A stretch of 64,000 bases of DNA, from positions 124,001-188,000 of the forward strand of contig JAOQAI010000017.1 of the NCBI GenBank assembly GCA_025963645.1, read 5' to 3'. Origin of the DNA: Flaviaestuariibacter sp. GTDB lineage: Bacteria > Bacteroidota > Bacteroidia > Chitinophagales > Chitinophagaceae. The notes under the pieces were generated by a model that had not been told where the DNA came from, ran no database searches, and saw nothing but the letters and a program-made list of their open reading frames with translations. The translations under genes and the position numbers were made by a program. Position 1 is the first letter of the stretch; each line of letters begins with the position of its first letter. Shown here in pieces: positions 35,199 to 44,255 of this stretch.

Positions 35199-36038
35199 CA
35201 AGGAAATATCCTATTACACAAAAGCCTTTGCAGCCTTGGAGGCAACGGACCTGGCTGGCTATGATTTTCCTGAACTTCAAACGCTAATCGAACAAGTTTA
35301 TAAAATACCAGTCCTTAACTTTTTATATCCGGCAAGTTCTCATTTTTCACAACTCTATCGGGTCCGAAGGGTAGAGGGCTTCACCCAGAACCCTTCCCTC
35401 TTATCATCCTATCTCGCCCCTCCGCCTGCCCTTACACGCAAGGGCCGTGCTAACCTGGTCGGCTTTCCTGTATTCTACGCAGCACTGCTGCCACAAACGG
35501 CAGTAGCCGAATGCGGGATACAGGAAGGAAAGAAATTTATATCAGCGTTTGGGAACAAAGGTCGGCCCAGACAATAGGAACAGCTTCCTATATGACCAAT
35601 GGCAAAACTTTGCCTGCGATCTGGGAGCTTGCTTTGGAAGGCTTCGAAAGGCAGTTAACGCTCATGTTGCAAACTTATTCCCCTGCCAAAAGAGAAGCGG
35701 TAAAGTACATTAGCAACAAACTATCCGATTGGTTTCTGGATGTGCATTCCTATGACCGGTCTGCTTACCTGGGGCATAATTTTCTTTATAATACCGATCT
35801 GTCTCGCTATGGCTATAGCGCCGATGCCATCCTTTATCCCAGCGTAGCACAGGCGCAGGAAGGTGTCAACTTCGCATTTTCGGTTAAGGGTTCTGAGAAG
35901 CTTCAGGTAAAAGAAATTATTCATATGGTTTACGAATCTTCTACGGAAAAAGGTGTGACCGGTAAGCCACTTCGTATAGGTCATTTTAAAGAAGGTAGCG
36001 AATCAATAATTTGGGAGAGTCATAGAACATCGAAATAA
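35119..36038 (+). pseudogene. RES-domain protein (NAD+ phosphorylase-like), frameshifted
   Basis: Two adjoining frames give one product. The first ends FPVFYAALLPQTAVAE then diverges; the second starts MRDTGRKEIYISVWEQRSAQ. Restoring one A at ~35510 (GAATG to GAAATG) gives AVAEMRDTGRKEI. The RES core is visible: Arg in SQLYRVRRVEGF, the YAALLPQTAVAE helix, then LSRYGYSADAILYPSVAQAQ and NFAFS toward the end. RES domains share the ADP-ribosyltransferase fold, and those tested degrade NAD+. At ~306 residues it is the long RES type with an N-terminal helical domain. No Xre antitoxin is adjacent. Start uncertain; 35119 overlaps the minus-strand neighbour. Confidence 0.72.
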
Positions 36039-36122
36039 TTTTTAATTTTGCATTACCGTCCCGGTCCGTCCTCCAGGCTTACAATGCTGGTGATGAAGCC
36101 GGGTTTTTTATTTAATAAACCC

Positions 36123-37033
36123 TCACACATCCCGCACTCTTCCATTCTCCACCACGTAACCGCCCCCATACCGCGTCAGAGGAAGCTGTTTGTCAAAATC
36201 CCGCTGGTCAACCGGCAACCCTTGCACAAACAGTTGCTTATTTATAATGGCTTCAAATAGCCAGGGGTTCACCATAAACACCTGCTCCTTCAGCAGCTCC
36301 GCCCCGATGATATAATGCGGTAACAATCCTCCCCCAGCAGCGTCACCTCCGCCTGACGGTAAGGCGCGCCTGCATAAACCGGCAACCCCCTCTTTTTCAC
36401 GATAAGGTTCCGCACTGGCACCGAAGGGTCCCATGCATGCAGCACAAGATTTTTGGCAAAGCCCCACGCCACTTTATAGCTTTTGGAAGTCGACACAACG
36501 TGCGACTTTGTTTGATAACCTTGTGTTGAAAACTGGTGCACCAGCTTCAGGTAATAGTTCCGTGCCGCCAGTCGGTCTTGGTAAGGCAGCTGTTCCAGCT
36601 TTATTACAAAATCAGTCAGGTTGGCTCTTTCCAGAAAGTAAGTCGCAAAGGCAGCATTCTTTTCGTAAAAAGCTTGGTGCATTTGGTGCTTTCGTATCAC
36701 CGTCTTTTGCACCTGCTTAAAAACATACCGGAGCACCGTCTCACTGCAATCGTCTATCGCAAACTCTTCACCCGGCTTTTCGAAATGTGTGGCCGAAAAA
36801 TAGTGGCGGGCTATATCGCCAAACAGGAACAGCCGTTTCGATAGCTGTTCCAGACCGCCATATTGCGTATCCAAACCAAATTTGTCATATACTGCCTCCA
36901 GCGATTCGCCACGGAAAATAGGTTGCACCTGTCGTATGCTTACTGAATACTGGTAACGAAGCTGGAAATGATTTAGAAATCTTGATTCCGGTGAGGAAAG
37001 GAGTTGGTTATTTTTTAGAAATCGGTACAGCAT
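36123..37033 (-). pseudogene. ADP-ribosyltransferase-like protein (R-S-E type), frameshifted
   Basis: The frame from the ATG at 37033 runs 235 residues to TLLGE, then diverges; the continuation GLLPHYIIGAELLKEQVFMV lies in another frame and ends at 36123. One missing G near 36328-36331 joins them into ~303 residues. R-S-E candidates: Arg41 in QPIFRGES, Ser181-Thr-Ser in VVSTSKSYKVAWGFA, and Gln227-x-Glu229 in YRQAEVTLLGE. That order is the ADP-ribosyltransferase pattern, with QxE rather than ExE. The target is unknown. The family is suggested by motif only. It converges with the RES gene. Confidence 0.55.
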
Positions 37034-37165
37034 AATTTAAAGATATCTCTGAAGACAATTAACCTTTCTGGAAGACAGACTAAAAACAGATGCAAAGAAT
37101 CAAGAAACCAGTAGCGATCGAACTATACTAAAACTGTTTTCTGTAGATCATTTGTTCATAGCTTT

Positions 37166-40100
37166 TTAATCTATATCTTGATCTTCTAAGTCGGAATCTT
37201 CATCATACGTATATTCTTCCATAAATACTTGATTGACGCGGTATTTGACTTTCTTATCATTTTCATTTTTAGGGAAACTGATTGCATATCCTATTATTGG
37301 AATGTCTATAGAAGAATTTTTCCATCCATCAGGCTTAGGGTCTAGGGGATAAATAAGTAACAAGCCTTCAGAAACAAGACGCTTGGCGCGAATGTTTTTA
37401 CCAGATGGATTTGTAGGAGGATCAGGGCGTTTATTTTTTCGCTGGTTTTCTTCCCAATCTTTAATTGTAATACGAAGTGCCTCAGCAAAGTCGGAACCCA
37501 TATGATCAAAGTCTATATATTCATGTGTTGGGTCAATAATGTGACTCTTACTGATTTCGTAAAAGTTACCTTTCCCTTCTTTGGCATCACTTCTCATGGT
37601 TAAGCCGACCGATGCGGTTTTCTTACCGACTGTGAAATAAGGTTTTTGTACTTTGTTTTTGTTACTAATGAGTACAATCGTCCAGTTAGTTAAAAAGTTT
37701 ACCTTACTCTGTTCTGTAATATACTCAATCAACTTCTCATGTTCCAGTTTGTTGTCGGCTTGGTATCCTTGGAGAAATTTTAAAACATCCTGACTGTTAT
37801 TTGCTCCGTACCAAACATACGGCTGCCCGTTTTTCTCAGTCGGGGAGCCTAATGTTTTAATTATCGCTACTGCATGTTTATAGTTTGCCTCAAATATTTT
37901 TTTATCCCTCCTGAAATACCAAGTTTCCCTCAGTTTATCCGAGAATGTCAGTTCCATTTCTTCACTACTCCTCATTTTGCTGGTAGCGGTTATCTGCAGC
38001 ACATCCGGATTTTGACGTACCTTAATACCAAACTGCTTCGGACTTTTGCGCTGCATTTTCATATCCTCAAACTCATTCCTTAGCTCCTCCGAGGCAACAG
38101 TTATGTACTTGTACCATTTTACTAGCTCTTCACTTGTATATAATCGACAGAGATCTAAATAGCCGGGGCGATAGCCAAACCAGCGGCCCATCTGCATAAG
38201 CGTATCATACATTTTTGTTGCACGGAGATAATAGCTAATTGAAAGCCCTTCAAGCGTAAGCCCTCTCGATAATTTATTTCCCCCAACAGCTATTACAGAA
38301 ATTCCTTTCTTTCGATGATCATAATAATCAAGGGAAGTGATGTTATCATATTCTAAACCCTCTTGTGTTGTGTCACCATGGATGGCTCGTACCTGAATTT
38401 TAGATGCGGCTTTACTCAACTGGGTTTCCACTTCAAACCAGTCAGCTACATAAATTGCGTTATCATCATAACCAGGAAGGTCTCTGATCGTATTAGTAGT
38501 ATCTACAAAATCTTTTTCGTAAAGAGCCTTTAGTTCCGCAATAAGATTGCCCTGCTTGTATTGAATCTGTGCTTGATAATATTTCAATATTCGATTCACG
38601 AGTGTTGCCGTTTTGTTCTGCCATCTTACAAAACGTGTAACATGTATAAGCATGGAATTATGTGTATCTGTTTGCCCTCTTACTCTTCTAATAGCACAAA
38701 CCAATATGAAAGAGCGAATAGCTTCCTTTAATTCCTCTGGTAAATCTTCTGGAAGCTCTTCATCCTTTTTATGTTTATCAGGATAATAAAGCTGATAGGT
38801 AGAATTGGCAAACTCTCTTATCAATGGCAATCCAGGATAAGCGCTTGTTTGGTCTATGCTAGTATTTGCATCAATTCCAAATACCTCTTTAGGGCCTGTG
38901 TAATTTGATGGTGGAGGGATATTAATTATAAAGTCTCTGGGGAAAAGATCCTTTCCTGAATATTTCCAAAATTCAGAAAGACGGATATTCAGTCCCCTCG
39001 AAATGTCATCATCTTTCTCTGTGGGTAAAATGAAAACATTAGCAAAAGGGGTAGCTGTATATCCTACATAAGCGCTTTGCTGAAAAAGGGAGAGTAGAGA
39101 CCTTATCAATCCATTAATCGTAGAGATGCTTTTAGCGGAAACATTAATTGACGCATTATCTGCTTCATCATCAATTAAAAGTAAAGGAAGGTTCTTAACG
39201 AGTTTTTTCCCATCCCCTAAGTCATTTCCCATATCCGCAAACCATCGAATAAATTCCTTTAACACGATAGGGTGTTTTTTTACAACCACAACTATATGTC
39301 CTGAGCGGGGGTTTGTGCCGGTTATGTGTCTGGTAGTAGTTTTAAAATCGCCATCCAAGGCGCTTGTAGTAAGATAATGGGCCTGGGGTCTATGATCATA
39401 TTTGCTTACCCCAAAATTGCGGTTCTCCATGCCATGTCTGTCAACCTGAGTATCCCAACCCAAGAAACCTGTATCGATCCTTAGTTGTGTTTGTGACCGC
39501 AAATCATTGGTAGTGCCTGCAAGTACTACGATAATTTTGAATCCGTAATCTGCGGCCTTACACATAAGACCAGTATAATTACTTGTTTTGCCGGATTGCA
39601 CCTGACCAACGACTAAACCTCGTTTATCCCAGTCTCCAGTCCTTGTCGGGTCTGTCAGATGGTCAAGTATATCGTCTGTGATATCATCAAGTTTATCAAC
39701 AGTGTCAGGCGCCCATTTTTGATCTTGTTGCAGATACTTTACATACCTATCCCAAAATCGTTTTGTAATAGAGCCTTTTTTGTTATGTATCCAAGGTTCA
39801 TAATTATCTTCTTCATCAAGTGTTATATGCTTTTCCGATTCTATACTAAACTGCCTTCCCAAAAAGTTGTATACATATTTCAGATTAATTTCCCGGGTTT
39901 CAAATGCTCTGGCAGCTCTTTGGATATCGGCTTCGATTTCTTCTCGTTCTACAGGTCGCCGACGGTTGTTTAAAAAAGTTAGTGCATTTTGTATCAGGCT
40001 TTCATTCTCAGTTTTGATACGATCAATTTCTGTCTTTAACTCTTCTAGTTCTTGTGCAATTTCACTTGGAACTTCTCCTTCCAAGGCATAATCATATAAT

Positions 40101-40342
40101 TTTTGTGCTTCTATAAAATCTGCATTATCAAGTGCTATATAGGCAGCGCTTCGGAATAAGATAGAACGGGAAGGTTCAATATGCTGATTGAATAAGCCCA
40201 GTGCAGCTTTTTTCTCATACAAAAAAGCTGCAGCTGACAGTTGGTGAAATCTATTCAGATCACCACCGTGCAAGGCGAGTAATGCTAACTCCGAATTGTC
40301 CATTGCCATCTGGTGGAATTGTTCCAGTTGTTCGTTTGTCAT
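37166..40342 (-). CDS. Z1-domain ATPase (SF2 helicase-like), restriction-system subunit
   Basis: 1058 residues. The N-terminal helical/TPR-like part (~1-170) is followed by an SF2-type ATPase: Walker A VVGQVQSGKTSN (246-253 core), LAGTTNDLRSQTQLRID, Walker B LLLIDDEADNAS (391-395), and the C-terminal arginine-finger motif MYDTLMQMGRWFGYRPGYLD that defines the Z1 domain. Z1 proteins occur with GHKL ATPases, Vsr and C5-methylases in predicted restriction systems and are thought to move on or remodel DNA. It is the last gene of the operon; its start overlaps the preceding stop by four bases (ATGA). Confidence 0.9.
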   Translation of the reverse strand: MTNEQLEQFHQMAMDNSELALLALHGGDLNRFHQLSAAAFLYEKKAALGLFNQHIEPSRSILFRSAAYIALDNADFIEAQKLYDYALEGEVPSEIAQELEELKTEIDRIKTENESLIQNALTFLNNRRRPVEREEIEADIQRAARAFETREINLKYVYNFLGRQFSIESEKHITLDEEDNYEPWIHNKKGSITKRFWDRYVKYLQQDQKWAPDTVDKLDDITDDILDHLTDPTRTGDWDKRGLVVGQVQSGKTSNYTGLMCKAADYGFKIIVVLAGTTNDLRSQTQLRIDTGFLGWDTQVDRHGMENRNFGVSKYDHRPQAHYLTTSALDGDFKTTTRHITGTNPRSGHIVVVVKKHPIVLKEFIRWFADMGNDLGDGKKLVKNLPLLLIDDEADNASINVSAKSISTINGLIRSLLSLFQQSAYVGYTATPFANVFILPTEKDDDISRGLNIRLSEFWKYSGKDLFPRDFIINIPPPSNYTGPKEVFGIDANTSIDQTSAYPGLPLIREFANSTYQLYYPDKHKKDEELPEDLPEELKEAIRSFILVCAIRRVRGQTDTHNSMLIHVTRFVRWQNKTATLVNRILKYYQAQIQYKQGNLIAELKALYEKDFVDTTNTIRDLPGYDDNAIYVADWFEVETQLSKAASKIQVRAIHGDTTQEGLEYDNITSLDYYDHRKKGISVIAVGGNKLSRGLTLEGLSISYYLRATKMYDTLMQMGRWFGYRPGYLDLCRLYTSEELVKWYKYITVASEELRNEFEDMKMQRKSPKQFGIKVRQNPDVLQITATSKMRSSEEMELTFSDKLRETWYFRRDKKIFEANYKHAVAIIKTLGSPTEKNGQPYVWYGANNSQDVLKFLQGYQADNKLEHEKLIEYITEQSKVNFLTNWTIVLISNKNKVQKPYFTVGKKTASVGLTMRSDAKEGKGNFYEISKSHIIDPTHEYIDFDHMGSDFAEALRITIKDWEENQRKNKRPDPPTNPSGKNIRAKRLVSEGLLLIYPLDPKPDGWKNSSIDIPIIGYAISFPKNENDKKVKYRVNQVFMEEYTYDEDSDLEDQDID

Positions 40343-40872
40343 GGGATATTTCTTAAACCGGTTCTAACTTTAGGATTACTAAATTCAACGATAACCACTA
40401 AAGCAGGAAGGCCGGTACCGTCGGACCTTTCTGATTGTTTCATTTTCGTTACAAACCGTTGCTCCAGTTGCTGACTTGTTCCATTTCTTATACCTGAAAC
40501 TTCTAGTCTTACCTTGTTTTGAAACAGAAAACTGTTTTCTGTTCCTAGCCAATAGTCTATCCCCGTTTTCTTTCTGGATTTCTGAATGGCTTTAACATTC
40601 ATTTCCTTTGATGCTACCAGAAATGCTACTCCATAGGCTCCTTGTTCTGTAGTATATTCCTCATCACCCCAAGTGCGCTTCATCTGGTCATCCACATCAT
40701 ATCGTGTTGTTGCATACGTCTTTAAGTATTGCCCCTCTCCTGTCATATCCACTATTAATGCGTGTCCCTGACTTTCCAGACATACAGAAGCAGCATGGCC
40801 AAAGTTGGTTCCTGCAGCAGGTGTTAAAAAGTGATGACGAGCAGTTTCCAGTTCTGTAAGGTTAATTTCCAT
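40339..40872 (-). CDS. 177-residue PD-(D/E)XK-like protein of the Z1/GHKL system
   Basis: Conserved blocks: THHFLTPAAG-like N-terminus (ARHHFLTPAAGTNFGHAASV), KKTGIDYWLGTENSFLFQNK (Asp106), and VRLEVSGIRNGTSQQLEQRF. The D...x...ExS pattern looks like a nuclease core in which the catalytic Lys of ExK is replaced by Ser, so it may be inactive, scaffold-like, or use another base. It overlaps the GHKL gene (11 bases) and the Z1 gene (4 bases), so it is an integral subunit. The fold is inference. Confidence 0.6.
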   Translation of the reverse strand: MEINLTELETARHHFLTPAAGTNFGHAASVCLESQGHALIVDMTGEGQYLKTYATTRYDVDDQMKRTWGDEEYTTEQGAYGVAFLVASKEMNVKAIQKSRKKTGIDYWLGTENSFLFQNKVRLEVSGIRNGTSQQLEQRFVTKMKQSERSDGTGLPALVVIVEFSNPKVRTGLRNIP

Positions 40873-42346
40873 TCTGAATATTTTCAGTTAACTCAGGGTA
40901 ATGATTAAAAGGTTCTGTGCGGAGAATTTCTAAAATCGACTCTTCATGTGAAAGGCCGGTGTTAATAAAGGTTTGATATAATTCAGTTATCATAGTTACC
41001 AGGTCTGCAACTGATTTATCTTCAAAAGGAAGTTGCTGCATATCCTGGTATTCACTTTCATTCACAATGATCATAGCTAGTGGCAGCGTTTCTTCAATCA
41101 GGTGAAAGAACCGATTCAGTTTTGCCTTATTGCCTCCTTGTTCGGTTATAAATGCTTTAATGATCGGATGATCACGGTTAATTTGGTAACATCTTCTTCC
41201 TTTCCGTTTGTGTGGAGCCCATACCGGTATATCCTCCTTTGCCGTCCTGCTCCGTTTTATTTTTCCAATCTGGCGATATACTTCAACGGCTTCTTTTCTT
41301 GAATTATCTGCTATTTGTTTTAACTCCTTGCGGATATCATGGGGAACCTGAATTGTTGATTTTTTTATGTCTAACTGCCACTCCGAATCCAATGCTGCAG
41401 TATTGGGTATATTTACCAGAATACGGGAAAGCTTACTATGCTCTTCCTGTTTATACATACCTAGCCAGTCACCCGCAATGATCATCCGGTTGTTACGGTA
41501 TATATAAAATCCCTGATGGGCATTCCAGCCCTTAATCCACGATCCTCTTTCAAAATCTTCCCGCGAAAGCTGTGAGTGATGAGGCAGGACATATGCTTGC
41601 GAAGTAATATTATTTCTGAGGTTATGCTTAACTGATATGCTTGTAGCATTGTTTTTTTTGAAGTAAGGGTCCCAGGCAGAGATTTTATTGTTATTTATCC
41701 ATATACTAAGCTTCCTATTTTCTATAAACAAATGAAAAACCATCGAGAGATGTTTCTCTACTTGTTTTATCTGCCCCAAGAAATTCGCAAGCTGTTCTTC
41801 ATTCTCAACGCTTGTTCCTTTTACAAGATGGTCAATATCCTGCCATATTACTGTAGTACCTCTTTTAAGCGTGCGCAATCTGTCAATTAATTGTTCATCA
41901 TTAAGCCAGGTCAATAATTTCCATCCTGCCTGATGTACATAATCCATGTTCCAGGACCTATAGACAATACTTTTATTCAACTTCTTTGTAGCGACGGTAA
42001 GTATTCGGCATTGCGAAAATGATCCTGTCTTTAGACCTAAACCAAACCTGCCCAAATCATTGACATCCCTGTCTAAAAGCGGATTTTTGGAAGCAGGTTG
42101 CATAGCTATAACCAATTGCTTTAAACTCATGCCTATACCGTCATCAGTTATGGTAAGTGTTGTGTCAGCACCTTTCCATTGAAAGTCCAACCAGATATTC
42201 TTTGCTTCAGCAGCTATGCTGTTATCAATTATGTCGGAAATAGCAGTTTCAAGACTATAGCCTATTGACCGGTAGCCTTCAATCATATTACCTGCATGTG
42301 GAGCAGCATCTTCACTTTCGTATTGCTTAAGCTCTTCTAAATTCAT
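40862..42346 (-). CDS. GHKL ATPase (MORC/MutL/HSP90-like) of the restriction system
   Basis: 494 residues. The Bergerat ATP site is intact: N-box SLETAISDIIDNSIAAEAKN (Asn42), TDDGIGM (68-73), and GRFGLGLKTGSFSQC (99-113) as the lid/glycine loop. An S5-like second domain follows (~220-350). There is no PD-(D/E)XK or MutL endonuclease end. Such GHKL proteins clamp or loop DNA on ATP binding and are paired with Z1 helicases in prokaryotic MORC-type systems. The position between the 462- and 177-residue genes supports a role in the same complex. Confidence 0.88.
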   Translation of the reverse strand: MNLEELKQYESEDAAPHAGNMIEGYRSIGYSLETAISDIIDNSIAAEAKNIWLDFQWKGADTTLTITDDGIGMSLKQLVIAMQPASKNPLLDRDVNDLGRFGLGLKTGSFSQCRILTVATKKLNKSIVYRSWNMDYVHQAGWKLLTWLNDEQLIDRLRTLKRGTTVIWQDIDHLVKGTSVENEEQLANFLGQIKQVEKHLSMVFHLFIENRKLSIWINNNKISAWDPYFKKNNATSISVKHNLRNNITSQAYVLPHHSQLSREDFERGSWIKGWNAHQGFYIYRNNRMIIAGDWLGMYKQEEHSKLSRILVNIPNTAALDSEWQLDIKKSTIQVPHDIRKELKQIADNSRKEAVEVYRQIGKIKRSRTAKEDIPVWAPHKRKGRRCYQINRDHPIIKAFITEQGGNKAKLNRFFHLIEETLPLAMIIVNESEYQDMQQLPFEDKSVADLVTMITELYQTFINTGLSHEESILEILRTEPFNHYPELTENIQNGN

Positions 42347-42432
42347 GATTTAAGTCCGCTTCTATACTTGGATTATTTTAATGATTAGCATTTCAAAGAC
42401 AGCCAAGATAATTAATTAACGTAACCTAGTCA

Positions 42433-43821
42433 TTATGCTTCAAATACATTCCACAAGTCCTTATAATGAAACTCTTTATCCGAAAGTTTAAATGTAACCG
42501 GTCTAGGGTTAACATTAATTTCAACATCTTCTTGCTGCTTTAATGCCTTATGAATATCGCCAAACACACTATTTGAAGGCCCTATTTCTGTTCGATTTCT
42601 TACGAATTGAACCCATGTTCCTACGGCAATTTTTTTCTCCTTTAATTCAAAGCCATAACCTTTCATGCGGGCTGCATTTTTTGAAAGCCCAAACAGATAG
42701 ATTTTAGATTCCCTTACCTTTCTTTTATTTGGTAATCTGAGGTTTTGCTCTAATTGGTTAACACCTTGGGATGAAATCCATTCAGATACTTTCCGCGTCC
42801 AAGTATCTAATTCATCAGTCAAATTGCTTGCTTTACTTCTCAAGACCCTAACATCATTTGTGTTATAGTCTTGCCATTTTATCTGAAATAGAGCCAGTTC
42901 ACCCGTAACGTTATCATAGATAGCAGCGTCAATGTCAGTAATGAATTTTTTATTTATACGAAGGGCGATATTTCCTTCAACCCTATAATATCTGGTACCC
43001 ATAAACATAGCATATAGATATTTCCGTAACCAAGCTTCTCTGCCAACTAGGAAATCAGCTATTTGATTAGGATTTCTCAAGGTTAAAAGATCTTTGATAC
43101 TGTTAAGCGGATTTCTCAAAATACTTGAAACGGGCCTTAGAACGAAATCATTTTCTAAATCAATGATCAAAGGCATAAATTTCGAAGTGTGCATTCTAAA
43201 AAGAACTGCATCTTCCGATTTTAATGATATCAGTTTAAAGACACTTGCAACTGCATTTTCATCAATGCTTGTAAAACTTGAAATATCACTTATTAGTTTA
43301 GACAAAGAACACCAGATGGTTAAACTTTGGAAGGTTGATATCTCTTTAATTTTTTTTGAAGCTATTGATGAAAATTCAATATGCTTTAAGTTAAAACTGA
43401 TTAAGCAAGTTATTACAGCTAAAATATCAGAAGTCTTAACACCTTTTATATTATGGCCTGGATGCAATCCTGCATCAAGTATAAACTCTTTTATTGCATT
43501 AGCGGCAATAGACATAAAATGCCAGTCAAGTTCTTCGGTTGAATCATATCCCATCATAATACCTTTTCCGGAATCCCAAGGCTTTATCAACTCATGCATT
43601 TGAGATTCGAGATTCTCTCTTTTTAAATTTGAAGATGGGTTTTCTGGACGCTTAGATAAAAAGCTGCCGTGTTTCTGGAAAAAGGCATCAATATTTTTGT
43701 GTTCAACCAACTCCCAATCTTTATAAAAGTTGGTTTCTTTTTTAGAAAGTGTATCCTCTAAAGTTTCTAAATAGGAGGGCTCAATTTGGTCTAGGAACTG
43801 TCCTTTTCCATTAGTACTCAT
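42433..43821 (-). CDS. 462-residue protein with putative D...QxK nuclease core
   Basis: No family recognised. A nuclease-like signature lies in the C-terminal half: Glu262 in VGREAWLRKYLYAM, Asp296-x-Asp298 in KKFITDIDAAIYDN, and Gln313-x-Lys315 in ELALFQIKWQD, followed by a helix. E-DxD-QxK resembles the Mrr/NERD branch of PD-(D/E)XK enzymes. The N-terminal ~240 residues are helical and may form a recognition or scaffold domain. It lies 55 bases after the 123-residue gene and 86 before the GHKL gene. It could be the effector nuclease of the island; that is inference. Confidence 0.6.
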   Translation of the reverse strand: MSTNGKGQFLDQIEPSYLETLEDTLSKKETNFYKDWELVEHKNIDAFFQKHGSFLSKRPENPSSNLKRENLESQMHELIKPWDSGKGIMMGYDSTEELDWHFMSIAANAIKEFILDAGLHPGHNIKGVKTSDILAVITCLISFNLKHIEFSSIASKKIKEISTFQSLTIWCSLSKLISDISSFTSIDENAVASVFKLISLKSEDAVLFRMHTSKFMPLIIDLENDFVLRPVSSILRNPLNSIKDLLTLRNPNQIADFLVGREAWLRKYLYAMFMGTRYYRVEGNIALRINKKFITDIDAAIYDNVTGELALFQIKWQDYNTNDVRVLRSKASNLTDELDTWTRKVSEWISSQGVNQLEQNLRLPNKRKVRESKIYLFGLSKNAARMKGYGFELKEKKIAVGTWVQFVRNRTEIGPSNSVFGDIHKALKQQEDVEINVNPRPVTFKLSDKEFHYKDLWNVFEA

Positions 43822-43876
43822 TGAGAAGGCATAAATATTGGCATTATCCTGATGATCAACAATCAGGATGCCTGAT

Positions 43877-44248
43877 TTAACCCATTTCTGCTGTACGTTT
43901 TAGTAGCGCAATGCATCCAAATTGATAGAGCATGCTGATAGCTGATTTTCTTGTTTCCTCACTGCTCTCAATCGCAGGAATACCAGTAAAATGGGTTATA
44001 GGTTTGAATAAGAATGAAATAGCTACATTCCATCCTGACTTTAAGACATCAACCTGTTGAAAAGATAATCTATATTCTTTAAGCTCATCATCTGGTCCAA
44101 AATGCAGGTAATCATACATTCTCGTCATCTCTAATAACATTACAAAGCAAATTGCAGGATCATCTGGAATTGTTTTGCTGATCCGATTCAGCTCGGCCTC
44201 TGCAATAGCAATTAGCTCAGTATATATATCATTAATTGGCTTTGACAT
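43877..44248 (-). CDS. Unknown 123-residue protein in the restriction operon
   Basis: Predicted all-helical (NDIYTELIAIAEAELNRISK, AICFVMLLEMTRMYDYLHFG, ILYQFGCIAL-like end). No catalytic motif, signal or membrane segment. It starts 7 bases after the Mrr-type gene, so it is surely co-transcribed. Candidate roles are an immunity, adaptor or structural subunit. I found no homologue by eye. Confidence 0.6.
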   Translation of the reverse strand: MSKPINDIYTELIAIAEAELNRISKTIPDDPAICFVMLLEMTRMYDYLHFGPDDELKEYRLSFQQVDVLKSGWNVAISFLFKPITHFTGIPAIESSEETRKSAISMLYQFGCIALLKRTAEMG

Positions 44249-44255
44249 TAGCTGT

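Noticed and set aside
35119..36038. Canonical RES-Xre toxin-antitoxin pair
   Set aside because: No Xre/MbcA antitoxin gene adjoins; the only XRE gene is 12 kb away at the head of another operon.
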